A DNA stretch of 35,625 nt from Gammaproteobacteria bacterium (GTDB lineage: Bacteria > Pseudomonadota > Gammaproteobacteria > Steroidobacterales > Steroidobacteraceae): NCBI GenBank assembly GCA_027306985.1, contig DAHUXV010000200.1:1-35625 (forward strand), in the 5' to 3' direction. Shown here piece by piece: positions 1 through 8,083 of the stretch. The notes below the pieces were generated by a model, which was given only the letters and a program-made list of their open reading frames with translations, was not told the DNA's origin and made no database searches. The translations under genes and the position numbers were made by a program. Position 1 is the first letter of the stretch, and the number at the start of each line of letters is the position of its first letter.

Positions 1-1
1 G

Positions 2-82
2 ATTCACGATCTTGTGGTCGTTTCCCGCAATGTAGATCACTTTGTACCCACAGGCGTACGAGTGCTCAACCCGTTCACATAG
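2..82 (+). CDS. VapC-like PIN-domain toxin, C-terminal end only
   Basis: The window opens inside a reading frame (frame 2) that ends at TAG 80-82 and gives 26 residues. They read as the last beta-alpha-beta part of a PIN-domain ribonuclease of the VapC/FitB type: a hydrophobic strand (HDLVVVSRN), then an Asp, then GVRVLNPF. In this family the strand ends in T/SRN, the Asp follows two to four residues later as a metal ligand, and the chain closes with a V-x-NP(W/F) motif; all are visible. PIN toxins are single-strand RNases neutralised by a small antitoxin normally encoded just upstream, which here would lie outside the window. The match is short, so other PIN proteins are possible. Confidence 0.7.
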   Translation: MHDLVVVSRNVDHFVPTGVRVLNPFT

Positions 83-500
83 CGGCAATCCTGGAAGCGT
101 CGGTCAAGCAACGACTATTCGTGGAGCGCGTGAACGAAGCGGCGCTGTCGGCCATGACCGGTCAGTTGCCATTGCTGGCAGGCTCCCCCCAAAGCGGCCA
201 CTCCCACCATGGCTGGAGGGGGCGCTGCCGCGCACCAGGCACTCCCATCGAGAGGTAAACTATCGTGGAGTGGGTAGCAAGAGTCAGCTAATGGCTTGGG
301 ACCATCAATCGATAACCGTACGCTTTCGGGGAGTCTCGCAACGTGCTTCCGACAATCTCTGGACTGCGTATGCGAACCGGAAATGGCGGCGACCTAGCCG
401 CTCAGACGGGAGCGAGACCCCTCCGCTTCGTCTAGCGCCACGCGCTATGTTTACCCTAGACGCCCCGCCGGCGCTTGGGGCTCGTGGAAAGCTCGCGGAT
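83..500. other. Spacer between the VapC end and the membrane protein gene; no certain gene
   Basis: No convincing gene is seen. The frame of the downstream membrane protein stays open back to position 42, but its translation before about 447 is Arg/Ser/Pro-rich, without secondary-structure character, and it overlaps the VapC end. Another frame is open from about 83 to the TAA at 257-259 with no good start codon or Shine-Dalgarno sequence; it could be a decayed gene end. The base composition is more even than in the rest of the window. Confidence 0.4.
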
Positions 501-1235
501 ATGTTTGCGCGGCGGTTATCCGAGCGGTTCGGTCCGATTCGGGTTGTTCGGCGAGTGATTTATCCCGTGGCATTCCTGGCATTCAAAGTTGGCGGCGTCG
601 ACTATAGCGTCGGCATTACGCGCAGAAGGCATCGGGGACCTCGCAAGGGCGAATGGTATGTACTCATTGATCCTCTTGACGCCGCATCGGGCGTAACGAA
701 TCCGACAATCGATGAACAAAGGACGTATGCGAGAGATCTCAGGCTGGTCAGCGACGAGATACATGCGGTACTATCGACTGCTCCAGGGGTCGCACGGTTG
801 CGTTGGTTCTTTGAAGGATGGGACGTTGAGAAACCGGGTGTGGCAACTCCGCCAGAACTACCTTGGCAGGCAGGTGTTCCGGAAGCACGTCCTGCTGCGG
901 ACACCTCAGAGTGCCGATCAGTGTCACACGGTGGCTCGCCAAGACTGGGGCGCGTTTTGGCGCTTATGCAGCAACGCCCGTTTCTTTATACCCTTTTTGG
1001 ACTCGTCATCGCATTTGGCCGTCTGCTGGGCATAATGATGGCGGTGGTCGGAATCTACCTCTCGATGCGCCTCCTGGTCGGACTGACTTATGGAGTGGGC
1101 TTGGCACACCTGTGGCTTAGCGGGCTGATCGGGGTCGTATGTATAGTGGGCGGCGTCTGTGCGTTCAATATGCTGATGCCTGTGTACACAGTTCAGCGAA
1201 CCACGAATTGTGCCCCTCCCGATCAGCGTACCTAG
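501..1235 (+). CDS. Hypothetical membrane protein with two C-terminal TM helices
   Basis: I do not recognise this family. From ATG 501 the protein is 244 aa: a soluble domain of about 130 residues with alternating strands and charged helices (for example an EWYVLIDPLD strand and a long amphipathic helix ending in RWFFEGW), a Pro/Ala/Ser linker, then two hydrophobic helices at about 161-186 and 201-225 and a short Cys-containing tail. The soluble part is probably cytoplasmic, by the positive-inside rule. ATG 501 has a GGAAA about 10 nt upstream; ATG 447 and ATG 291 are in frame but lack a Shine-Dalgarno sequence. Codon choice is less GC3-biased than in the Kdp or Che-like genes, which fits recent acquisition, as does the toxin fragment just upstream. 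No neighbour suggests a function. Confidence 0.55.
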   Translation: MFARRLSERFGPIRVVRRVIYPVAFLAFKVGGVDYSVGITRRRHRGPRKGEWYVLIDPLDAASGVTNPTIDEQRTYARDLRLVSDEIHAVLSTAPGVARLRWFFEGWDVEKPGVATPPELPWQAGVPEARPAADTSECRSVSHGGSPRLGRVLALMQQRPFLYTLFGLVIAFGRLLGIMMAVVGIYLSMRLLVGLTYGVGLAHLWLSGLIGVVCIVGGVCAFNMLMPVYTVQRTTNCAPPDQRT

Positions 1236-1299
1236 AGCAGACACTGCCTCCAACGTCGCTGTCCGCGCCCTTGGGGCAGCGGCCCCCGCTCGGCCCCAT

Positions 1300-1316
1300 T
1301 GTCCGAAGAGCGGACA
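1300..1316. terminator. Small inverted repeat in the spacer after the membrane protein
   Basis: TGTCCG (1300-1305), a five-base loop AAGAG, and CGGACA (1311-1316) form a perfect 6-bp stem between two convergent genes. There is no T-tract, so a terminator role is only a guess; it may be a degenerate REP-like element. Confidence 0.25.
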
Positions 1317-1430
1317 TCGCCGACCGGCAGCTCAGGGTCGCGAGCGGCCCTTCGCGAAGTGGATCGGCGCGCGGGCAGCTTTCTCCTTACATCCGTAAGT
1401 GAATTCGATGCGCGCGGGTATGCACGATCC

Positions 1431-1709
1431 TCAATCGCTGCGGCGTGTCTCCAAAGACGCCAGGGTCCCCGCATCGTCGACTTCGAGCCTGAACTCGATC
1501 GGCCGGCAGCAGACCTGGCAGTCCTCGATGTAGCTCATCGAGCCGGCGCTGAGATCGATCACGGTCTCGAAGGCCTCCCCGCAATAGGGGCACAGCACGC
1601 CGCGGGACTGCAGGCTCTGCGGCGTGGGGGCTTCCTCACCCGGCTCGATGACCGGCTCCAGGCCGTAGAGCTCATCGACATCCGGCGGGATCCCGTTGCG
1701 CGCCGGCAC
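1431..1709 (-). CDS. CPXCG-motif cysteine-rich zinc-ribbon protein
   Basis: A small protein of 92 aa with two cysteine knuckles: CPYCG at residues 40-44 and CQVC at 64-67 followed by another Cys and RPIEF. This spacing is the signature of the family named 'CPXCG motif-containing cysteine-rich protein', thought to bind one zinc; the function is unknown. The start is a GTG whose first base is the last base of the upstream permease's TAG stop (TAGTG at 1711-1707), with a GGGAG a short distance upstream, so translation is probably coupled. The frame runs open further upstream, but that part overlaps the permease and looks like shadow sequence. The first 35 residues (PDVDELYGLEP... then an acidic Pro-rich stretch) are longer than in the usual 60-70 aa members. 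Confidence 0.8.
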   Translation of the reverse strand: MPARNGIPPDVDELYGLEPVIEPGEEAPTPQSLQSRGVLCPYCGEAFETVIDLSAGSMSYIEDCQVCCRPIEFRLEVDDAGTLASLETRRSD

Positions 1710-2737
1710 TACTCGCCCGCTCCCGATGCGCGCGCCGGCAGTGGCAGCCGCTCCCGCTCCGTTGCGGCGTCGGGCCGCCGGCGCTTGAGCGCCGCGCTCA
1801 GCATCATCGCCGCCGCATACAACACCACGCATACGACCAGCCACCGCAGCCACACGAGCGGCATGGATTTAACGAGATAGCCGGCGATCAGCACGGCGGG
1901 CGGACCGCCGATCGCGAAGCCGAGCGCCACGGGCGCGCTGTAGCGCCGGGTGCGCACGAAGCGGATGCCGCCGATGGGCATGAGGAAGGCGCACGAGCCC
2001 ATCATGATGGGGAAAGCCGCCCGCGGATCGAGCCCGAGCAGGCTCAGCATGATGAGGCAGGGTGCGTAGAGCCCGATCCCCAGGGTCATCAGCGCGCCGA
2101 GCACGAAGTTGCCGGCCACGGCGATGACGAAGCGGGATTCCGGAAGATTCGTCGCCGCGCCGCCCACCGGCATCCAGTGCAGATTGGCGCCGACGAAGAG
2201 CAGCGCGGCGAGCGCGAGCGCGGTGCCCATGCCGACCTGGATGGCGCGGCGCGGCAGGCGCGCGACCACGCCGGCCCCGAGCCAGGCGCCGAGGATCGAG
2301 GCGGCGATCATCGTCGCAAGGAGCAGCGGATTCACGACGATCGCCGCGATGAATATCAGTCCCTCGGTCAGCGTCGGCAGGGCGTGCCCGACGTTGAGCG
2401 TCCCCGGTATCTCCTCGTCCGGAATCCTTCCGGTGAACTTCAGCGCCGCGGTGGTGGGGGCGAAGGACCCGATGCCCAGGGTGTCGAAGAAATTGGCGAC
2501 GAAGCCGAGAGCGAGATCGAAGAGCCGCAGGCGCCGCACGGCCGGCGGCGCTGCATCCGCCGCAGTGCCGCGGCGTTCCTCGAGCCGGGGCCAGAGCCAC
2601 ACGAACCAGACCGCCACGGCCGAGAGCAGGCCGAGCAGCACGCGCGTGATGCCGCTGACGCCGGGTGTCAGGTACCCGACGACGGCGACCACGGCTATCC
2701 CCATCGCGCCGAGCAGGATGCGCAGCGCGCGGGTCAT
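1709..2737 (-). CDS. TauE/SafE-family sulfite/organosulfur exporter-like permease
   Basis: A 342-aa polytopic inner-membrane protein. Two hydrophobic helices open the chain, followed by the family hallmark GFVANFFDTLGIGSFAPTT (about 78-96), a second repeat region with GNFVLGALMTLGIGLYAPCL, and further helices to about residue 320, then a basic tail. TauE/SafE permeases are two-repeat proteins proposed to export sulfite, sulfoacetate or related anions; the substrate cannot be read from sequence. It is longer than the minimal family (about 250 aa) because of the N-terminal helices and a charged segment at about 52-68. It is the first gene of a two-gene unit with the CPXCG protein and is transcribed divergently from the dihydrodipicolinate-synthase-family gene. 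Confidence 0.85.
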   Translation of the reverse strand: MTRALRILLGAMGIAVVAVVGYLTPGVSGITRVLLGLLSAVAVWFVWLWPRLEERRGTAADAAPPAVRRLRLFDLALGFVANFFDTLGIGSFAPTTAALKFTGRIPDEEIPGTLNVGHALPTLTEGLIFIAAIVVNPLLLATMIAASILGAWLGAGVVARLPRRAIQVGMGTALALAALLFVGANLHWMPVGGAATNLPESRFVIAVAGNFVLGALMTLGIGLYAPCLIMLSLLGLDPRAAFPIMMGSCAFLMPIGGIRFVRTRRYSAPVALGFAIGGPPAVLIAGYLVKSMPLVWLRWLVVCVVLYAAAMMLSAALKRRRPDAATERERLPLPARASGAGE

Positions 2738-2781
2738 GCCTCTTTATCCGTCAATGCGCCCATTGCGGCACCCCAGGGACG

Positions 2782-2810
2782 TTCACCGCGTATGCTACAC
2801 CGGATACGAT
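2782..2810 (+). promoter_or_regulatory. Candidate sigma70-type promoter for the 2846 gene
   Basis: In the divergent spacer, TTCACC (2782-2787) and TACGAT (2805-2810) are separated by 17 nt, each matching four of six consensus positions. The start codon follows 35 nt later. This is a by-eye match in GC-rich DNA and may be chance. Confidence 0.35.
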
Positions 2811-2845
2811 GGATCATCGGCTCGAGTCGGCCGCAAGGGCTTCCC

Positions 2846-3766
2846 ATGACATCCCCGCATCCTTCGGCAACCTGCTCCTGGTCCGGCGTGCTGCCGGCGG
2901 TGACCACTCAGTTCGACGCCGACCTGCGGGTCGACCTCGCCGCGACCGGGGCGGTGCAGGCCGCGCTGATCCGCGACGGCGTGCATGGCCTGGTGGCCTT
3001 GGGCACCGTGGGCGAGAACAACTCGCTGAGCGCGGAGGAGAAGCGCTCGGTGCTGCGCACCGCGGTCGAGGCGGCCGCCGGCCGCGTGCCGGTCGTCGCC
3101 GGCGTCTCGGAGCTCACCACGCCCGCCGCGGTGGCCTTCGCCCGCGACGCCGAAGCGATCGGCGCCACCGGCCTCATGCTGCTGCCGGCGATGGTCTACG
3201 TGCCCACCCCGCGCGAGCTGGAATTCCACTTCCGCTCGGTGGCGCAGGCCACGCGCCTGCCGATCATGCTCTACAACAATCCGCCCGCCTACCGCGTCAG
3301 CATCGACATCGAGACGCTGAGCCGGCTGGCGGAAGTGCCCAACATCGTCGCGGTGAAGGAGTCTTCGCCGGATCCCCGGCGCTTCACCGACGTCGTCAAT
3401 GCGTGCGGCGACCGGTTCGTGCTGTTCGCCGGGCTCGACGATCTGGTGTTCGAGGGCGTCTCGCTCGGCGCGCGCGGTTGGATTTCCGGTCTCACCAATG
3501 CGTTTCCGCGGGAATCGCTCGCGCTCTACCAGGCGCTGCGCGCCGGCGATCTCGAGCGCGCCCGCACCCTCTACCGGTGGTTCATGCCGCTGCTGCACCT
3601 GGATGCCGGCCACGACCTGGTGCAGGCGATCAAGCTGGCGGAGCAGGTCATGGGCCGCGGCAGCGAGCGGGTGCGCCCGCCGCGCCTGCCGCTCGCCGGC
3701 GCCAGGCGCGAAGAGGTGATCCGGATGGTCGAGCGCGCGGCCGCGAGCCGCGACCGGCTTCCCTGA
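2846..3766 (+). CDS. Dihydrodipicolinate synthase / N-acetylneuraminate lyase family aldolase-deaminase
   Basis: A class I Schiff-base TIM-barrel enzyme of 306 aa, the normal family length. The Schiff-base lysine is K171 (in IVAVKESS), the catalytic tyrosine is Y143 (in MLYNNP), and the substrate carboxylate loop is GTVGE (53-57) in place of the GTTGE of DapA. The N-terminus SGVLPAVTTQF, the GENNSL stretch, and the late WFMPLLHLD and LPLAG segments resemble the subgroup that includes 1-pyrroline-4-hydroxy-2-carboxylate deaminase of hydroxyproline catabolism more than true DapA. No other hydroxyproline or lysine genes are nearby, so the substrate stays open. ATG 2846 follows a weak AAGGG. The frame extends upstream to 2177, but that is antisense shadow of the permease. 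Confidence 0.85.
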   Translation: MTSPHPSATCSWSGVLPAVTTQFDADLRVDLAATGAVQAALIRDGVHGLVALGTVGENNSLSAEEKRSVLRTAVEAAAGRVPVVAGVSELTTPAAVAFARDAEAIGATGLMLLPAMVYVPTPRELEFHFRSVAQATRLPIMLYNNPPAYRVSIDIETLSRLAEVPNIVAVKESSPDPRRFTDVVNACGDRFVLFAGLDDLVFEGVSLGARGWISGLTNAFPRESLALYQALRAGDLERARTLYRWFMPLLHLDAGHDLVQAIKLAEQVMGRGSERVRPPRLPLAGARREEVIRMVERAAASRDRLP

Positions 3767-3853
3767 GGCCGCGCGCGCCGGCCGCCGGCACGCGGCCTGC
3801 TCCTTCCCGCAGGCCGATCGTTCAGGGCGCAACGCCAATAGGAGGACACGCTT

Positions 3854-4453
<600 letters not shown>

Positions 4454-4678
4454 CGCCCCGGGGGTTCATAGCCGGCTCTCCCTGCCGTGCGGCCGGCGCG
4501 GCGGGGAGAGGCGGCGCGCGCGCGTGTTATGATCGGGCTCACGCTCCGGGTCGCGGATGGGTCGCGGCGCCGCGTCAGCCCGATCGCCGCAGATGATCCC
4601 TGTCCTGCCGCCCTCCATTCCGCTCACCCTAGGCTCGGACGCTCTGCGGCCCGCGCGGCGGCGCCGGAGTGCGGTCCG

Positions 4679-5560
4679 TTGATCGACGGCGGTGTCGAGA
4701 TATACCGCTCCGTGCGGCGTCAGGACTGCCAGGACCGCGCCTTCATGCTGGGCGCCGTGGGCATTGGCGCCTCGATCGAGCCGCGCGGCGGGGAGTTCGT
4801 GCTCGAAGTCCCCGAAGCCGACGCGCTTCGGGCGCTGAGCCATCTGCGGCATTATGAGCTCGAGAACCGGCCGCCGCCCCCGGCGCCGCCCGCGCCTCCA
4901 CTGCATGCCAACGCCTGGGTGGGCTGCGTGGGATACGCGGCCTGGCTGATCGGCGTTGCCTACGTCATCTCCAACGGTCTCGTCCGCCTCGACGCCTTCC
5001 AGACCGGTGAGCTCCACGCCGCCCGTGTGCAGAGCGGCCAATGGTGGCGGGCGTGGACGGCTCTCACGCTGCACGTGAGCGGGCTTCATCTTACCGCCAA
5101 CCTGGTCGCCGGCATCTGGTTCGGCTACCTCGCGGGACGCCAGCTCGGCGTCGGCGTCGCGTGGCTGCTCATCGTGACGGGCGGAGGGATCGCCAATCTG
5201 GTGGAAGGGCTCTTCGCGGCGCCCTGGCATCGCTCGGTCGGCGCCTCCACGGCGGTCTTCACCGCCCTGGGGATGATGGCGGCCTATACGTGGCGCGAGC
5301 GCCTTCGACTCCCACAGAGTTGGGTTGAGCGCTGGGGGCCGCTGGTGGCCGGCGTCGCCCTTCTCGGCTTCCTGGGCACCGCCGGTAAGCACACCGACAT
5401 CATGGCCCACCTGCTGGGCTTCGGGATGGGTCTGCTGTTTGGCGCGACAGCCGCGCTGCCCGCCATCAGCCGGCGTTTGCACAACGTCCGCCAGTGGCCC
5501 GCCGGCCTGCTCGCCATCGCCATCATGGCGGCAGCCTGGACGCTCGCGCTCAGGAGCTGA
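4679..5560 (+). CDS. Rhomboid intramembrane serine protease with N-terminal DUF2007-like domain
   Basis: A membrane protease of 293 aa from the chosen start. Rhomboid hallmarks are present in order: WWRAWTALTLH then HLTAN (H137, N141, oxyanion side), GASTAVFTALG with nucleophile S190, and AHLLGFGMG with catalytic H244; about six to seven TM helices begin at residue 80. Residues 5-63 form a compact alpha/beta domain (EIYRSVRRQDCQDRAFML, then AVGI...I, then VLEVPEADALRAL) resembling the DUF2007 or ACT-like fold, joined by a Pro/Ala linker. The start chosen is TTG 4679, with GGAG nine bases upstream and directly before the conserved domain. The frame is open from GTG 4487, and ATG 4529 is an alternative, but that extension has no protein character. 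Confidence 0.8.
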   Translation: MIDGGVEIYRSVRRQDCQDRAFMLGAVGIGASIEPRGGEFVLEVPEADALRALSHLRHYELENRPPPPAPPAPPLHANAWVGCVGYAAWLIGVAYVISNGLVRLDAFQTGELHAARVQSGQWWRAWTALTLHVSGLHLTANLVAGIWFGYLAGRQLGVGVAWLLIVTGGGIANLVEGLFAAPWHRSVGASTAVFTALGMMAAYTWRERLRLPQSWVERWGPLVAGVALLGFLGTAGKHTDIMAHLLGFGMGLLFGATAALPAISRRLHNVRQWPAGLLAIAIMAAAWTLALRS

Positions 5561-5578
5561 GCGCCGGCGCGTCCGAGC

Positions 5579-6580
5579 TTACGGCCCTTCGACCGCGTAC
5601 CCCATTCGCCGCAGCGTCGCGAGCGTGCCCTGCGGCCCGAGCAGCCGGTTCATGGACTGCAGGGCGAGGGTGGTGCGGTTGCGCTCGAGCGCCTGCACCG
5701 CGGCGCTCATCCACTGCTGCTGCGCCCGGGCCACGATCGCGCGCACCCGCGCGGAGCCCGACACCGCCTCGAGGCACGGATCGAGGATGTCGGTGTCCCG
5801 CAGGCGGCGCAGCAGCGCGACATCTCCCAGGGCCCAGGCGCGGGCCCGGGCCTGCATCGGACCGAGATCGGTCTCGAGCCGCGTGACCACGGATCGCAGG
5901 CACGCGACCTCGGCGGAGTGCGGTGTCTTCGTCAGATCCCGCATCACGGCGATCGGATCGCCGACGAGGAGCTTGTCCCGATGCACCGCCACGCCGCTGT
6001 GGCGCGCGAGTGCCAGCACCGTCCGTTGGATGTTGTCGCGAGGAGTCAGATCGGAAGCGGCCAGGGCTTCGTCGTAGAGCCGCTTCGCCGCCAGGATCGG
6101 GCGCAGCTGCTCGATCCGCCGGTCCTTCGGTGCGAAGCGGCGCTTGAGCGCGCTGAAGCGCGCGTACAGATCGGGCGGCAGCACCGCGCGCAGCGGCTGG
6201 TGATCCGGATTCGTCTGCGCCTCGCGCCAGAGCGCGTAGAGGTGCAGCGCCATGAAGGGATGAAACCCGATGCCGACCGACGGCCAGGCCGGGATGACCT
6301 CCTGGGTGTGGCCGAGGAGGCGCCGGATGTCGTCGGTCTGCCAGATCATGCGCTTGGGCAGCGGCGCCACCGTGCCGAGCACCCAGAGCACATGGCCGTC
6401 CTTGCTCACACGCCAGAGCTTCGGACCGCGGTATCGGCCCGAGATCACCACCGCCCCGAGCGGGGCGACCTCGGGCGCGACGGTCTGCGATTGCGCAGGG
6501 GCGGCCGCCGACGATGCCGCGGAGAGGAGCATGACGGCCGCGAGGAGGCCGCTGACCCCGAGGGGGCGGAGCGTGCGCAT
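5579..6580 (-). CDS. TraB/GumN-family protein, exported
   Basis: A 333-aa protein beginning with a signal peptide (basic start, hydrophobic segment about 8-24, then SSAAAPA). The mature part has the TraB/GumN N-terminal strand pair (LWRVSKDGHVLWVLGTV), followed by long helices and a C-terminal LGPQGTLATLRRMGY segment typical of the family end. TraB/GumN/Tiki relatives carry a GTxH motif needed for metal-dependent peptidase activity in eukaryotic Tiki; here the motif reads GTVAP, so the His is missing and catalysis of that type is unlikely. ATG 6580 is the first Met before the signal peptide. It is the last gene of a leftward run with the lipoprotein (23-nt gap) and KDPG aldolase. Confidence 0.75.
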   Translation of the reverse strand: MRTLRPLGVSGLLAAVMLLSAASSAAAPAQSQTVAPEVAPLGAVVISGRYRGPKLWRVSKDGHVLWVLGTVAPLPKRMIWQTDDIRRLLGHTQEVIPAWPSVGIGFHPFMALHLYALWREAQTNPDHQPLRAVLPPDLYARFSALKRRFAPKDRRIEQLRPILAAKRLYDEALAASDLTPRDNIQRTVLALARHSGVAVHRDKLLVGDPIAVMRDLTKTPHSAEVACLRSVVTRLETDLGPMQARARAWALGDVALLRRLRDTDILDPCLEAVSGSARVRAIVARAQQQWMSAAVQALERNRTTLALQSMNRLLGPQGTLATLRRMGYAVEGP

Positions 6581-6603
6581 TGGGGTCACGGCGAGCCGCG
6601 GAA

Positions 6604-7335
6604 TCAGTCGTTCGTCGGCGGTGCAAGGGGCGACACCCGCGTCGTCCGGTCGTAGATGCGGGCGAAGGTGAAATCGATCCGGCCGCCCAGCAGCCGCACC
6701 GTCACCTTGAGCCGACCGTCCTGCGTCAGCCCGTAACTCTGGATGATTTCCGGTCCCCACTGCGGCCGGGTGTCGATCACGTAGTCGGTTCCTTTCCAGC
6801 CCGATATCTGCTGCGCATAGCCCTGCTGCGCGGAGACATCGCTCGGCTGGCCGGGCGTGTACTGGTTGGAGCCCGCACCGGACGCGACCGTGAAACCGCC
6901 CGCGCCCGCGGTGATCCTGAGGTAGCTGCCCTCGGGTACGCTCGACATCAGCTCATCGACCGGCGAGACATGCGGGCCCGGTCCGACGCCCATCCCGCCG
7001 CCCGGGCTCTGCTCCTGCCCCTCGCCGGACCGCCGCTCCCGCCCGCCGCGCGCTGGCCGGCCATCGCCCGGCGGGCCGTTGCTGCCACCGCTCCTCGCGG
7101 CGCCCGGCTGCGGGCCGCGCATCTTCTTGGGACCTTCCTTCCTGACCTGCGCTCGCAGCTGCTCGAGGGCTTTGCCCAGGTCATCGCTGCGCGACGGGTC
7201 GAGTCTCCAGTCCCCGGCGAGGCGAACGCCCGGGGGGGCCACCGGCGACAGCCTGCTCGACGCGCAGCCGGTCAAGAATGCGGCGGCGGCGACAGCGGCG
7301 GCGCACACGCGAACGGCGCTTCGGAATGACGGCAT
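6604..7335 (-). CDS. Glycine/proline-rich lipoprotein, function unknown
   Basis: A 243-aa protein with a lipoprotein signal: basic start, Ala-rich core, lipobox LTGC with C24 as the lipidation site. After GDWRLDPSRSDDLGKALEQL the chain runs through a low-complexity Gly/Pro/Arg/Ser stretch (about 70-118), then a beta-rich C-terminal half (SYLRITAGAGGFTVAS..., then YVIDTRPQWGPEIIQSYGLTQDGRLKVTVRL) that looks like a small barrel or sandwich. I do not recognise a named family. It sits between KDPG aldolase (59-nt gap) and the TraB-like gene (23-nt gap), so the TraB-like protein is the more likely functional partner, both being exported. Confidence 0.75.
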   Translation of the reverse strand: MPSFRSAVRVCAAAVAAAAFLTGCASSRLSPVAPPGVRLAGDWRLDPSRSDDLGKALEQLRAQVRKEGPKKMRGPQPGAARSGGSNGPPGDGRPARGGRERRSGEGQEQSPGGGMGVGPGPHVSPVDELMSSVPEGSYLRITAGAGGFTVASGAGSNQYTPGQPSDVSAQQGYAQQISGWKGTDYVIDTRPQWGPEIIQSYGLTQDGRLKVTVRLLGGRIDFTFARIYDRTTRVSPLAPPTND

Positions 7336-7394
7336 GGGTTGCCTGGAATGAGGGGCGAAGGGGTACCCGGACTTTTCGACCGTCGCGTACGCGC

Positions 7395-8030
7395 CTAAGT
7401 TCTGGATGCCGCCGCCCGCGCAGCCAACGCCTCGATCCGCTTCCAGTCCCGGGCGGCGAGCGCGTCCGCGGGGGAAAGCCAGGAGCCGCCGGCACAGAGG
7501 ACGTTCGGCAGGTCGAGGTAGGTCTTGACCGATTCCTGCGTGATGCCGCCCGTGGGACAGAAGCGGGCCTGCGGGAAGGGGCCGGCGAACGACTTCAGCA
7601 TGGCGATTCCGCCGGCGGGGCCCGCGGGGAAGAATTTGAAACAGTGATGGCCCGCGGCCAGGCCCTGCATCAGCTCCGAGGCGGTCGCAACCGCCGGGAT
7701 ATAAGGTATGGGCGCCGACGCCGCCGCCGAGAGCAGGGCAGGGGTCGCGCCTGGCGAGATCGCAAACGTGGCGCCCGCATTGGCGGCTGCGCGCAGGTCC
7801 TCGGCGGACAGCACGGTCCCGGCGCCCACCGCAATCTCCGGCACGTGGCGCGCGATCGCCTCGATGGCGGCCAGCGCCGCCGGCGTTCGCAGCGTGATCT
7901 CGACTACGCGCAGGCCGCCCCGCACGAAGGCCCGCGCCAGCTCCGGGGCGATCTGCGCTTCTTCGATGATGACCACCGGCATGACCGGTGACAGCCGCAG
8001 GATCCGCTCGATTTCCGCTCTGGGGGGCAT
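7395..8030 (-). CDS. eda: KDPG/KHG aldolase (2-dehydro-3-deoxy-phosphogluconate aldolase)
   Basis: A 211-aa class I aldolase of the Eda family that cleaves 2-keto-3-deoxy-6-phosphogluconate to pyruvate and glyceraldehyde 3-phosphate at the end of the Entner-Doudoroff pathway, and often also acts on 4-hydroxy-2-oxoglutarate. Key residues are visible: E44 in VVEITLRTP, the GAGTVL loop (69-74), Schiff-base K132 in FKFFPA, and the phosphate-binding CPTGGI near 159. The length matches the family. No edd, zwf or gluconate gene is adjacent, so it may serve uronate or hydroxyglutarate degradation as well. It is the first gene of the leftward run with the lipoprotein and TraB-like genes, and it diverges from the DUF2868 gene across 53 nt. 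Confidence 0.93.
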   Translation of the reverse strand: MPPRAEIERILRLSPVMPVVIIEEAQIAPELARAFVRGGLRVVEITLRTPAALAAIEAIARHVPEIAVGAGTVLSAEDLRAAANAGATFAISPGATPALLSAAASAPIPYIPAVATASELMQGLAAGHHCFKFFPAGPAGGIAMLKSFAGPFPQARFCPTGGITQESVKTYLDLPNVLCAGGSWLSPADALAARDWKRIEALAARAAASRT

Positions 8031-8083
8031 GGCTCCGACTCGAAGTTTTGCGTACAGCCGATATCGTGCAGCAAAATGGCCCC

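Noticed and set aside
83..259. Open frame after the VapC stop, ending at TAA 257-259
   Set aside because: It has no good start codon or Shine-Dalgarno sequence, and its C-terminal half is Gly/His/Arg-rich; at most a decayed gene.
1431..1853. Longer form of the CPXCG protein starting at 1853
   Set aside because: The extra 48 codons lie inside the permease gene and look like shadow; a coupled GTG with a Shine-Dalgarno sequence is available at 1709.
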